Assembly: GCF_014205275.1 (NCBI RefSeq)
Contig: NZ_JACHND010000001.1
Location: 1,550,001-1,614,000, forward strand
Reading direction: 5' to 3'
From: Sphaerisporangium siamense
Lineage (GTDB): Bacteria > Actinomycetota > Actinomycetes > Streptosporangiales > Streptosporangiaceae
Length of the DNA: 64,000 bases
This document shows positions 23,523 to 31,546 of the stretch, piece by piece. The notes beneath the pieces are model-generated. The model was not told the origin of the DNA. It saw only the letters and a program-made list of their open reading frames with translations, and made no database searches. Every line of letters begins with the position of its first letter. The stretch's first letter is position 1. The position numbers were made by a program, and so were the translations under genes.

Positions 23523-23851
23523 GTGAGCCCCCGGTTACTTGAGTACGGTGACGGGCGAATGCCCACCGCCCTGATCCTGACAGCGGGCCGCCGTTACAAA
23601 CAATCGCGATAACAGCCAGATATCGCCGGATTGCTGCCATCGTCGCGGCCATGGGGAGTGCGCTTTTCCGAACCGTGTGGAGGAAAAGTCGCTTGACGGT
23701 GATCCTGCGGTCGTGGTGAATGTTTGCCTGTGCGTGTTCGGGGCCAGGCCGGTACCGGAGGCCGGGGAGCGAGGCTCAAGGCTGGTCAGGGGCGCGCAGC
23801 GAGGACGAATTTCGCGTACGTCGACGTCGAACGAACAGCGAGGATGTGGCC
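23523..23851. other. Intergenic region between divergent genes
   Basis: 329 bases between the I36-like gene and the nucleotidyltransferase gene, locally AT-richer at 23590-23640. It must hold both promoters; I cannot place them with confidence. Confidence 0.3.
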
Positions 23852-24649
23852 GTGAGCTGGGTCAAGCATTCCAGGCCGGAATTTCGGGCCATCGCCGACG
23901 AGTTGACGATTCTGCGGTGTCAGGTCGGCTCCGGAGTGCACGGCACCGCCATCGTCGGCACCGACGACCGCGACGAGATGGGCGTCTGCCTGGAGCCGCC
24001 GGACTATGTCATCGGCCTGCGCCGGTTCGACCAGTACGTGTTCCGCACGCAGCCGGAGGGCGTGCGGTCCGGGCCCGGCGACCTGGACCTCACCGTCTAC
24101 TCGCTGCGCAAGTGGATGCGCCTGGCCGTCACCGGCAACCCGACGGTGCTGCTGCCGCTCTTCGTCCCGGAGTCCGAGATCGTCTCCGTGACCGAGCTCG
24201 GCCGCCGGCTGCGCGCCGACCCGGGTCTCGTCCTGTCCCGGCACGCCGGGCATCGGTTCCTCGGGTACCTGCGGTCGCAGCGGGATCGCATGATCGACCA
24301 CCCCGACGGCAAGCGAACCAACCGCCCGGAACTGATCGCTCAGTTCGGCTATGACACCAAGTTCGCCGGGCACATGCTCCGCCTCGGTGTGCAGGGCGTG
24401 GAGTTGCTGGAGACCGGGCGGATCACGCTGCCGATGCCCGAGCCGTGGCGGCCCTTCATCGTCGAGGTCCGCCTGGGCCGGCACACGAAGGAGGAAGTGC
24501 TCGAAATCGCCGCCGAACTGGAGGAGAAGCTCCAGCGGTTGATCCCGGTGTGCGGTCTGCCCGACGAGCCGGACATGAGGCGGGTTGACCAATGGCTCGT
24601 CGCCGCGTATCAGACCGCTTGGGACGCCGCCGAGCGGGCGACGAATTAG
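23852..24649 (+). CDS. Nucleotidyltransferase domain protein (YcgL/COG3541-like)
   Basis: 265-residue protein resembling predicted DNA polymerase beta-superfamily nucleotidyltransferases of the YcgL type. The N-terminal motif GSGVHGTAIVGTDDRDEMGV matches their G-S-(x)-x-G-T-x-x-xDxDxxG nucleotide and metal site, and the hydrophobic-plus-KW segment YSLRKWMRLAVTGNPTVL follows as in COG3541. The GTG at 23852 sits 7 bases after AGGA; longer in-frame starts upstream lack a ribosome site. The acceptor substrate is unknown. It does not form an evident operon. Confidence 0.75.
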   Translation: MSWVKHSRPEFRAIADELTILRCQVGSGVHGTAIVGTDDRDEMGVCLEPPDYVIGLRRFDQYVFRTQPEGVRSGPGDLDLTVYSLRKWMRLAVTGNPTVLLPLFVPESEIVSVTELGRRLRADPGLVLSRHAGHRFLGYLRSQRDRMIDHPDGKRTNRPELIAQFGYDTKFAGHMLRLGVQGVELLETGRITLPMPEPWRPFIVEVRLGRHTKEEVLEIAAELEEKLQRLIPVCGLPDEPDMRRVDQWLVAAYQTAWDAAERATN

Positions 24650-24882
24650 AATCGTCCGAGCGTACGATGGGCGATCGAATTTCTGCCGCATTCGTCGGCG
24701 TGAAATTCATGGGTGCTGAGCGCGTTCACTCGCCACCGCGCGACCAGTTCATCGGGCGGGAGTCGTCTGCACGTCCGATGAACTGGTCATGTGCGTGCCC
24801 GCCCGGCTGCCGCTCCCGGGGGTTCGGGACTGTCGGTGGTGGCTGCTAGACATGGACTCCCCCGCCTTGCTGAGGAGTCCAC

Positions 24883-25800
24883 GTGATCCACGAGCATCTC
24901 ACCGAGTACCACGGCCTGCCCGTCCGCTCCGTCGGTGAGGACGACACGCCCGCCGCGCAGGCCGCCTGGTGCGTCTCCGGAGATCCCTACGGAGACGACG
25001 AGGACATCGCCACCAGTTTTCAGCGGTTGCTCGACGAGGTCGACTGTGGCGCGGTGCGGGCGATCGTCGTGGGGACGTGGGGGTGGGCGCACGACGACGA
25101 CCGGGCCGACGTGCCGGTCCGGTGGCTCGTGGAGGCCGCTCCCCGTCTCCCCGCGCTGGAGGCCATCTTCCTCGGCGACTACGTCAGCGAGGAGTCCGAG
25201 ATCTCCTGGATCGGGCAGAGCGACGTGACGCCCCTTTTGGCCGCCTACCCCCGTTTGAAGCGCCTGGACGTGCGTGGCAGCGACGGCCTTGAGCTCCGGC
25301 CCGTCGAGCACGCCGTGCTGGAGACGCTCCGCTTCGAGTCGGGCGGGTTGCCGGCCGCGGTGGTGCGCGCCGTGGGCGCCTCCTCCCTGCCCGCGCTGCG
25401 CCACCTTGAGCTCTGGCTCGGCGAGGAGCATTACAACGGCGACTCCGGGCCCGACGACTGGGCGGCGATCCTCGCGGGCGCCGGTCTGCCGGCGCTGAAG
25501 CATCTGGGGCTGCAGGACAGCTCGCGGCAGGACGAGGTGGCCGCCGCCGTCGCCACCGCGCCGATCGTGGCCCGGCTGGAGTCCCTCGACCTGTCCATGG
25601 GCGTCCTGACGGACGAGGGCGCCGAGTCCCTGTTGTCCGGCCAGCCGCTCACCCACCTCAAGCGGCTCAACCTGCGCCACCACTTCCTGACCGTGGAGAT
25701 GTCCGCCAAGCTCCAGGGCGCGTTCCCCGGCGTCGAGGTCGACCTGTCCGACCGGCAGGAGCACGACGGCGAGTGGCGGTTCATCGAGGTGTCGGAGTGA
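24883..25800 (+). CDS. STM4015 family leucine-rich-repeat-like protein
   Basis: 305-residue cytosolic protein of the uncharacterised STM4015 family. From about residue 80 it shows irregular leucine-rich repeats, for example LPALEAIFLGDY, YPRLKRLDVRG, LPALRHLELWLG, LPALKHLGLQD and LTHLKRLNLRHHF, which suggests a curved scaffold rather than an enzyme. GTG start 5 bases after GAGGAG. First gene of a five-gene set with overlapping ends (STM4015-4014-4013-4012-4011). The name comes from the Salmonella locus where the set was first numbered; the biochemical role is unknown. Confidence 0.85.
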   Translation: MIHEHLTEYHGLPVRSVGEDDTPAAQAAWCVSGDPYGDDEDIATSFQRLLDEVDCGAVRAIVVGTWGWAHDDDRADVPVRWLVEAAPRLPALEAIFLGDYVSEESEISWIGQSDVTPLLAAYPRLKRLDVRGSDGLELRPVEHAVLETLRFESGGLPAAVVRAVGASSLPALRHLELWLGEEHYNGDSGPDDWAAILAGAGLPALKHLGLQDSSRQDEVAAAVATAPIVARLESLDLSMGVLTDEGAESLLSGQPLTHLKRLNLRHHFLTVEMSAKLQGAFPGVEVDLSDRQEHDGEWRFIEVSE

Positions 25801-26915
25801 CCGTGCCCGGCGCCGACGGGGCAGGGCCGTTCGTGGTCGTCGGCACGCCGGGCGATCGGCGGGTGACCATGTTCGCCTCGGCCCTGCGCGCCCGCGGCCT
25901 GCCCGAGCCGTCCGTCGTCGCCTGGCGCGACGTGCTCGCCGGGGCCGAGCTCCGCCTGCCCGAAGGGGCGCTGGTCCGCGTCGACTCGCCGGGGGAGGAC
26001 GCCGAGGCGGACCGTCTGCTGCGCGGCCCCGGCGCGCCCACCCGCGTGGGTGGCGGCGCGGCCTGGCACGCCGCGTTCGTCCGCGGCCTGGAGCGCGTCC
26101 GCCGGGCGGTGGACGGCACGCCGGGCGCGCGGCTGCTGGGGGACGTCGGCGAGATCGCCGTGATGTTCGACAAGCGGCGCTGCCACGCCCGCCTGCTGAC
26201 CGCGGGCGTGCCGGTCGCGGCCGCGCTGCCCGTGCCCGTCACCGGTTACGCGCACCTGCGCGAGCTCATGGCCGCCTCGGGCTGGAACCGGGTGTTCGTG
26301 AAGCCGGCGCACGGCTCGTCCGCCTCGGGCATCCTGGCCCTCCAGGTGCGAAGGTCCCAGGTCAACGCGACGACGTCCGTCGAGCTGGCCCGCCGCGGCG
26401 CCGCCCTTGAGCTGCACAACTCGCTTCGCGTGCGCGCCTACGACGACGAGGCCGACGTGGCCGCGATCGTCGACGCGCTCGCGCCCGACGGGCTGCACGT
26501 GGAGCGCTGGTTCCCCAAGGCATCCGTGGGCGGGCAGGTTTTCGATCTCCGCGTCGTCGTGGTCGGCGGCCGGCCGACGCACGCCGTCGTGCGCTCCAGT
26601 CGTACGCCGATGACGAACCTGCACCTCGGCGGCGCCCGCGGCGACCTCGACCAGGTGCGGGCCCGGCTCGGCGCGGCCGGGTGGCGGCAGGCGCTGGGCG
26701 TCTGCGCGCGGGCGGCGGCCTGCTTCCCCGGCTCCGTCATGGTCGGGGTCGATCTCATGATCGGCATCACGTGGCGGCGTCTCGCGGTCGCCGAGGTCAA
26801 CGCGTTCGGCGACCTGCTCCCCCGGCTCACCGGGCTGCCCGAGAGCGGCGCCGGCGGGCTCGACACGTACGCCGCGCAGGTCGCGCACGTCCTAGCGCCC
26901 CGGGCCGCGGCATGA
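25797..26915 (+). CDS. STM4014 family ATP-grasp protein
   Basis: 372-residue predicted ATP-grasp ligase. The segment RVFVKPAHGSSASGILAL is the nucleotide-binding lysine and glycine loop, ERWFPKASVGGQVFDLRVVVV forms the central strands, and EVNAFGDLLPRL near the C-terminus supplies the Mg-binding Glu/Asn. ATP-grasp enzymes make amide or ester bonds through acyl-phosphates; the substrate here is unknown. GTG 25797 overlaps the STM4015 stop as GTGA with GAGG upstream. The second gene of the cluster, translationally coupled on both sides. Confidence 0.86.
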   Translation: MTVPGADGAGPFVVVGTPGDRRVTMFASALRARGLPEPSVVAWRDVLAGAELRLPEGALVRVDSPGEDAEADRLLRGPGAPTRVGGGAAWHAAFVRGLERVRRAVDGTPGARLLGDVGEIAVMFDKRRCHARLLTAGVPVAAALPVPVTGYAHLRELMAASGWNRVFVKPAHGSSASGILALQVRRSQVNATTSVELARRGAALELHNSLRVRAYDDEADVAAIVDALAPDGLHVERWFPKASVGGQVFDLRVVVVGGRPTHAVVRSSRTPMTNLHLGGARGDLDQVRARLGAAGWRQALGVCARAAACFPGSVMVGVDLMIGITWRRLAVAEVNAFGDLLPRLTGLPESGAGGLDTYAAQVAHVLAPRAAA

Positions 26916-27718
26916 GGGACATGGGCGCGATCGTCGGCACGCACGATCTTCTACTGGTCACCCTCGACACCCTGCGCTACGACGTCGCGGCCGAGCAGCT
27001 TGAGCAGGGAGCGCTGCCCACGCTGGCCCGCGTGCTGCCCGGCGGCGCGTGGGAGCGGCGGCACGCGCCGGGCAGCTTCACCTACGCCGCGCACGCGGCG
27101 ATGCTGGCCGGGTTCCTGCCCACTCCCGCCGGCCCGGGGCCGCACCCGAGGCTCTTCGCCGCCGCGTTCCCGGGTAGCGAGACCACCACCGCGGGCACCT
27201 GGGTCTTCGACGCCGCCGACCTGCCCGGCGGGCTGGCCAAGGCGGGTTATCACACGGTGTGCGTGGGCGGGGTGGGCTTCTTCAACAAGCTGACGCCCCT
27301 GGGCTCGGCGCTGCCGTCGCTGTTCACCGAGTCGCACTGGCGGCCGTCGTTCGGGGTCACCTCCCCCACGTCGTTCGACGAGCAGATCTCCTGCGCCGAG
27401 CGGGCGGTGCGAGACCGTGACGAGCCGGTGTTCCTGCTCGTCAACGTGTCGGCGCTGCACCAGCCGAACCACTTCCACCTGCCGGGGGCGACCGGCGACT
27501 CGCGCGCGTCGCACGCCGCCGCGCTGCGGTACGTCGATCGGCACATCGGCCGCCTGTTCGCCCTCATGTGCGCGCGGCGGCCGTGCCTGGCGATCGTCTG
27601 CTCCGACCACGGCACCGCCTACGGCGAAGACGGATATGTCGGTCATCGCATTGGTCATGAGGTGGTCTGGACGGTTCCCTACGGCGAATTCGTGCTGCGG
27701 CAGGGGGAGTGGACGTGA
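26912..27718 (+). CDS. STM4013/SEN3800 family hydrolase (alkaline-phosphatase/sulfatase fold)
   Basis: 268-residue protein of the alkaline phosphatase superfamily. LLLVTLDTLRYD (residues 13-24) supplies the first metal aspartate. T57 in GSFTYAAHAAMLAGFLP sits where sulfatases have formylglycine and phospho-transferases have Thr, so a phosphatase or phosphotransferase is more likely than a sulfatase. SDHGTAYGEDG (231-241) gives the last metal ligands. It is short for the superfamily (often 400 or more). ATG overlaps the STM4014 stop (ATGA). Confidence 0.85.
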   Translation: MRDMGAIVGTHDLLLVTLDTLRYDVAAEQLEQGALPTLARVLPGGAWERRHAPGSFTYAAHAAMLAGFLPTPAGPGPHPRLFAAAFPGSETTTAGTWVFDAADLPGGLAKAGYHTVCVGGVGFFNKLTPLGSALPSLFTESHWRPSFGVTSPTSFDEQISCAERAVRDRDEPVFLLVNVSALHQPNHFHLPGATGDSRASHAAALRYVDRHIGRLFALMCARRPCLAIVCSDHGTAYGEDGYVGHRIGHEVVWTVPYGEFVLRQGEWT

Positions 27719-29001
27719 GGCCGTACGAGGGGTACGTCTACGCCTATCCGCACAAGACGGCCTACCGCCCGCTCGACCCGCGCCCGACGCTGCGGGAGGT
27801 CTGGGAAGGTGAGCGCACCGACGCCCTCTTCCTCTACCTGCACGTGCCCTTCTGCGAGATGCGGTGCGGGTTCTGCAACCTCTTCACCAGGACCGGCGCG
27901 CCCGCCGAGCTGGTGGCCTCCTACCTCGACGCGCTCCGGCGGCAGGCCGAGGTCACCCGTGAGGCCCTGCCGGCCGCCGCGCGGTTCGCCACCGCGGCCA
28001 TCGGCGGCGGCACGCCGACCTACCTGGAGGCCGCGGAGCTCGCCCGGCTGCTCGACCTCGCCGAGGCAGCCATGGGCGTCGACTTCGCGTCCGTCCCGCT
28101 CGGCGTCGAGACCTCGCCCGCCACCGCCACGCCCGCCCGCCTGGCCGTGCTCGCCGAGCGCGGCGCCACACGCGTGTCGATCGGCGTGCAGAGCTTCGTG
28201 GACGCCGAGGCCAGGGCCGCCATACGCCCCCAGCGCCGTGCCGAGGTCGAGACCGCGCTGGCCGCCATCCGCGCGGCCGGGTTCCCCACGCTCAACATCG
28301 ACCTGATCTACGGCATCGACGGCCAGACCCCGGCCACCTGGCGCCGCTCCCTCGACGCCGCCCTCGCCTGGCGGCCCGAAGAGATCTACCTCTACCCGTT
28401 GTACGTCCGCCCGCTCACCGGACTTGGGCTGCGCGGCCACGACTGGGACGACCAGCGGCTCGGCCTCTACCGTCAAGGACGCGACCACCTGCTCGCCGCC
28501 GGGTACGAACAGGTCTCCATGCGCATGTTCCGGCTGCCGGGCGACGCGTCGGGCACCGAGTACTGCTGCCAGACCGACGGCATGGTCGGCCTCGGCTGCG
28601 GCGCGCGGTCCTACACCTCCCGGCTGCACTACTCCTTCGAGTACGCCGTGAGCGTGCGCCACGTCCGCGCGATCATCGACGAGTTCGTACGGCTGCCGCG
28701 CGGCGCGTTCTCCGTCGCCAACGTCGGCTTCGCCCTCGACGACGCGGAACGGCGCCGCCGCCATCTCATCCAGTCCCTGCTGCAGGCCGAAGGGCTGGAC
28801 CGCGCCCTCTACAAGGAGCGCTTCCGCGCCGACGTCCTCGACGACTTCCCTCTCGAGCCGTTCGCCGCGCGCCACTGGGTGGAGGAGGACTCGGCGCGCG
28901 TCAGACTGACCCCCGAAGGGCTCGCGCACTCCGACGCCATCGGCCCCGCCCTCTTCTCTCCTCGGGTCCGCGAGCTGATGGGGTCCTATGACCTGCGCTG
29001 A
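27715..29001 (+). CDS. STM4012 family radical SAM protein (HemW/HemN-like)
   Basis: 428-residue radical SAM enzyme with a coproporphyrinogen oxidase-like architecture. The [4Fe-4S] motif is C47-x3-C51-x2-C54 (PFCEMRCGFCNL), GGGTPTYL at 98-105 is the SAM-binding glycine motif shared with HemN/HemW, and LGLGCGARSYTSRLHYSFEY matches their later glycine region. A winged-helix-like C-terminus (HWVEEDSARVRLTPEGLAHSD) ends it. It is not HemW itself because it belongs to a distinct five-gene set. GTG 27715 overlaps the previous stop, with GGGGGAG upstream. Confidence 0.88.
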   Translation: MRPYEGYVYAYPHKTAYRPLDPRPTLREVWEGERTDALFLYLHVPFCEMRCGFCNLFTRTGAPAELVASYLDALRRQAEVTREALPAAARFATAAIGGGTPTYLEAAELARLLDLAEAAMGVDFASVPLGVETSPATATPARLAVLAERGATRVSIGVQSFVDAEARAAIRPQRRAEVETALAAIRAAGFPTLNIDLIYGIDGQTPATWRRSLDAALAWRPEEIYLYPLYVRPLTGLGLRGHDWDDQRLGLYRQGRDHLLAAGYEQVSMRMFRLPGDASGTEYCCQTDGMVGLGCGARSYTSRLHYSFEYAVSVRHVRAIIDEFVRLPRGAFSVANVGFALDDAERRRRHLIQSLLQAEGLDRALYKERFRADVLDDFPLEPFAARHWVEEDSARVRLTPEGLAHSDAIGPALFSPRVRELMGSYDLR

Positions 29002-29875
29002 CGCTGCGGGCGATGGGCCGAGACCACCCGAGCTGACCATCCTCTACCGGGGGCCGCTGGCGAGCTGCGACTATGACTGCGCGTACTGCCCCTTCGCGAA
29101 GCGTCGCGACAGTCCCGCCCGGCTGCGCGCCGATCGGGACGCGCTGACGCGTTTCACCACCTGGGTCGCCGCGCAGGACTTTCCGATCTCGGTGCTGTTC
29201 ACGCCGTGGGGCGAAGGGCTCGTCAGATCGTGGTACCGCACGGCGATGGTGGAACTGAGCCGCCTCCCCCACGTGCGCCGGGTGGCCGCCCAGACCAACC
29301 TGAGCACCCGTCTGGCCTGGCTCGCCGACGCCGATCTCGACACGCTGGCGCTCTGGGTCACCTACCACCCCGGCCAGGTCACGTACGACCGGTTCCTCGC
29401 CAAGTGCCGCGAGCTGCACGGCCGCGGGGTCCGCTTCAGCGTGGGCGTGGTCGGCCTCCCCGGCCACCTGGCGCCGGCCAGGCGCCTGCGGGCCGAGCTG
29501 CCCGCCGAGGTGTACCTGTGGGTCAACGCCGCCGAAGGGCACGTCTACACCGACGAGGAGGCCGCCGTCTGGACGCGGATCGACCCGCTGTTCGGCTACA
29601 GCAGGACGCCGCACCGGAGCCTCGGGCTGCCCTGCCGGACCGGCCACAGCGTGGTGTCGGTCGACGGGGAGGGCACGGTGCGGCGCTGCCACTTCGTCCC
29701 CCAGACCATCGGCAACCTGTACGACGGGTCCGCCCTGCGCGCGCTCCGTCCCCGCCCGTGCCCGCTCCCGGTGTGCGACTGCCATATCGGATATGTCCAC
29801 CTGGAACCGCTCGACCTGTACCGCACCTTCGCGGGCGGCCTATTGGAACGGGTGCCCGCCACCTGGCCGTCGTGA
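28988..29875 (+). CDS. STM4011 family radical SAM protein
   Basis: 295-residue radical SAM enzyme. The cluster-binding motif is C27-x3-C31-x2-C34 (SCDYDCAYCPF). Further cysteines in the last third (LPCRTGH, RRCHFVP, RPCPLPVCDCHIG) look like a SPASM-like auxiliary cluster-binding tail. The ATG at 28988 lies inside the end of STM4012 (14-base overlap). As the last gene of the set, it gives the pathway two different radical SAM chemistries. The substrate is unknown; no short peptide gene for a RiPP precursor was seen nearby. Confidence 0.87.
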   Translation: MTCADAAGDGPRPPELTILYRGPLASCDYDCAYCPFAKRRDSPARLRADRDALTRFTTWVAAQDFPISVLFTPWGEGLVRSWYRTAMVELSRLPHVRRVAAQTNLSTRLAWLADADLDTLALWVTYHPGQVTYDRFLAKCRELHGRGVRFSVGVVGLPGHLAPARRLRAELPAEVYLWVNAAEGHVYTDEEAAVWTRIDPLFGYSRTPHRSLGLPCRTGHSVVSVDGEGTVRRCHFVPQTIGNLYDGSALRALRPRPCPLPVCDCHIGYVHLEPLDLYRTFAGGLLERVPATWPS

Positions 29876-29908
29876 CCGGCTCCCCAGGCCGGCCGTCGAA
29901 AGCGGTGA

Positions 29909-31090
29909 TCAGGTCTGCCGGCGGGGCTGGTACTGCTCGGCCGGGATGTCGAACGTCCAGGCGACGCCCTGGCGGGCGGTGGTCACCCACGGCGGGACCC
30001 GGAGGAAGTAGGTGCGGTAGGTGCCGTCCGGCTCGGGGGTCGAGTTCACCACCTCGACCATGGTGAGGGGCTCGTCGTCGGCGAGGTCCGCCTTCCACAG
30101 CACCCCGGTGTCGTCCTTGTGGACGGCGTCGGCGCCGGACTCCCGCAGGTAACGGTCGAGCCCGTAGTGCTCCAGCATCACGCGGCGCAGCTCGGCGTTG
30201 TCCTGCCGGCGGATGGCCGCGGGGGACAGGTCTGCCATGGTGGCCCCGAAGCCCGCCGGGACGGGCATGCCGTGCCAGGCGTGCAGGCCGAAGCCGTCCG
30301 GGAAGGCCAGCGCGGGGCCCACGGCGTGGTGCAGGCGGCCGAGATCGTCGCGGCGCAGCTCGGCCGGCCGCTCACAGATCAGCACGACGTGCTCGAACGG
30401 CCACCACCAGCCCGCCGCCCGCGACACCCGCAACACGCCGTCGAGCGGGGCGATGTCGATCAGCGAGGCCCGCGCGAGGCCGTCGAAGAACGCGAGCCAG
30501 GGAGCGTCGTGCTGGCCGAGCACGGCGTCCAGGGTGGCACGGCGCAGCAGGCCCTCGACCGGGTCATCCGGCTCGCGCTGCACGTGGGACGCGGCGGTGC
30601 GCGCGGGGGCGGGCCCGGCCTCGCCGGTGAGGCGGCCGATGCCGCGTCTGATCTCGCCCACCAGCCGGTTGACCTGCGGCCAGAAGCCCGCGCCGACGAA
30701 CTCCCACGCGGCGGCCCAGGCCGTGGGCGTGAGGGCGGAGGCGGCCTCGGCACGGACCTTCTCCCACGGGGTGGACCTGACGAGGTCGCGGACGAGCGGG
30801 CCGGCGTTCAGTTCGAGGAGCGCGGGCGGCAGGAGCGCGGACCCGCGCACGGCGGCACGCGCCTCGGCGCCGCCGGAGAGGACGACGGCGGCCGTCGCGG
30901 CCTGCGCGGGGGAGGCGAACCAGATGATCTGCCGCGGCTCCCGCAGCCCGGCCGCGTGGTACGCGGCGCGGACGCCTTCCTCCGCGGCGGACCGGTCCGC
31001 CGGGCCGGTGGCGTGCGCGGCGAGATCCCACTCGGCCGCGGCGTCGGCGAGGTGCGCGGCCACCCGGGGGTGCAGGACAGGGGTGCTCAT
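29909..31090 (-). CDS. DUF6745 domain-containing protein
   Basis: 393-residue cytosolic protein that I recognise as DUF6745-like. The N-terminal half is helical and alanine-rich. The C-terminal half holds conserved aromatic and acidic segments (GWWWPFEHVVLICERP, HAWHGMPVP, LVEVVNSTPEPDGTYRTYFLRVPPW). ATG start with GGAAG upstream. It lies 54 bp after a small gene in the same direction, forming a two-gene unit convergent with the STM4011-15 cluster. No catalytic motif identified. Confidence 0.7.
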   Translation of the reverse strand: MSTPVLHPRVAAHLADAAAEWDLAAHATGPADRSAAEEGVRAAYHAAGLREPRQIIWFASPAQAATAAVVLSGGAEARAAVRGSALLPPALLELNAGPLVRDLVRSTPWEKVRAEAASALTPTAWAAAWEFVGAGFWPQVNRLVGEIRRGIGRLTGEAGPAPARTAASHVQREPDDPVEGLLRRATLDAVLGQHDAPWLAFFDGLARASLIDIAPLDGVLRVSRAAGWWWPFEHVVLICERPAELRRDDLGRLHHAVGPALAFPDGFGLHAWHGMPVPAGFGATMADLSPAAIRRQDNAELRRVMLEHYGLDRYLRESGADAVHKDDTGVLWKADLADDEPLTMVEVVNSTPEPDGTYRTYFLRVPPWVTTARQGVAWTFDIPAEQYQPRRQT

Positions 31091-31144
31091 GGGCTTCCTT
31101 GGCTGTCGTGGGGGAGAGACGGCGTGCCTGGAGAACCGGCGCCC

Positions 31145-31465
31145 TCAGTCGGCGACGTAGCGGTGGTAGGCGCCGGGCACGTACTCGCGCTGCCGCACGA
31201 CGCGGAACCACCCCTTCGGCAGCGAGATGGTGGCATGTTCCTCGTGCACCAGCCGCCCGCCGTCGGGCAGATGGAGGAACTCGGGAAGCCCGGACGCGCG
31301 GCTCAGGAGCAACGTGCCGGGGCCCGGGACGGCGTGCGCGTGGCCCGTCGCCTCGCCGAGCGCCAGAACGAGCCGGCCGCGCGCGTCCCGGGGCGCGGAC
31401 TCAAGACGCGCGGGCACCGACTCGGCGGTGACCTGCAGGATCAGGATGTCTCCCTGACGGTACAT
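31145..31465 (-). CDS. Small conserved hypothetical protein, partner of the DUF6745 gene
   Basis: 106-residue protein starting MYRQGDILILQV, with GEATGHAHAV and a C-terminal PKGWFRVVRQREYVPG. The composition suggests a compact all-beta fold. ATG with GGAGGTC upstream is a good ribosome site. It is transcribed into the DUF6745 gene, so the two probably act together. No named function. Confidence 0.7.
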   Translation of the reverse strand: MYRQGDILILQVTAESVPARLESAPRDARGRLVLALGEATGHAHAVPGPGTLLLSRASGLPEFLHLPDGGRLVHEEHATISLPKGWFRVVRQREYVPGAYHRYVAD

Positions 31466-31546
31466 GCGACCTCCTCGTCAACGCTTGAGAAGGTAGACCA
31501 CACGACCGACAGTTCCGGGCGGCCCGGCGCGGCGCCACGTGTGCTT

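Noticed and set aside
24650..24882. Search for a RiPP precursor peptide before the STM4015 gene
   Set aside because: No short frame with a ribosome site and a leader-core layout was found; the only open frame there (24592-24849) is mostly overlap with the preceding gene.
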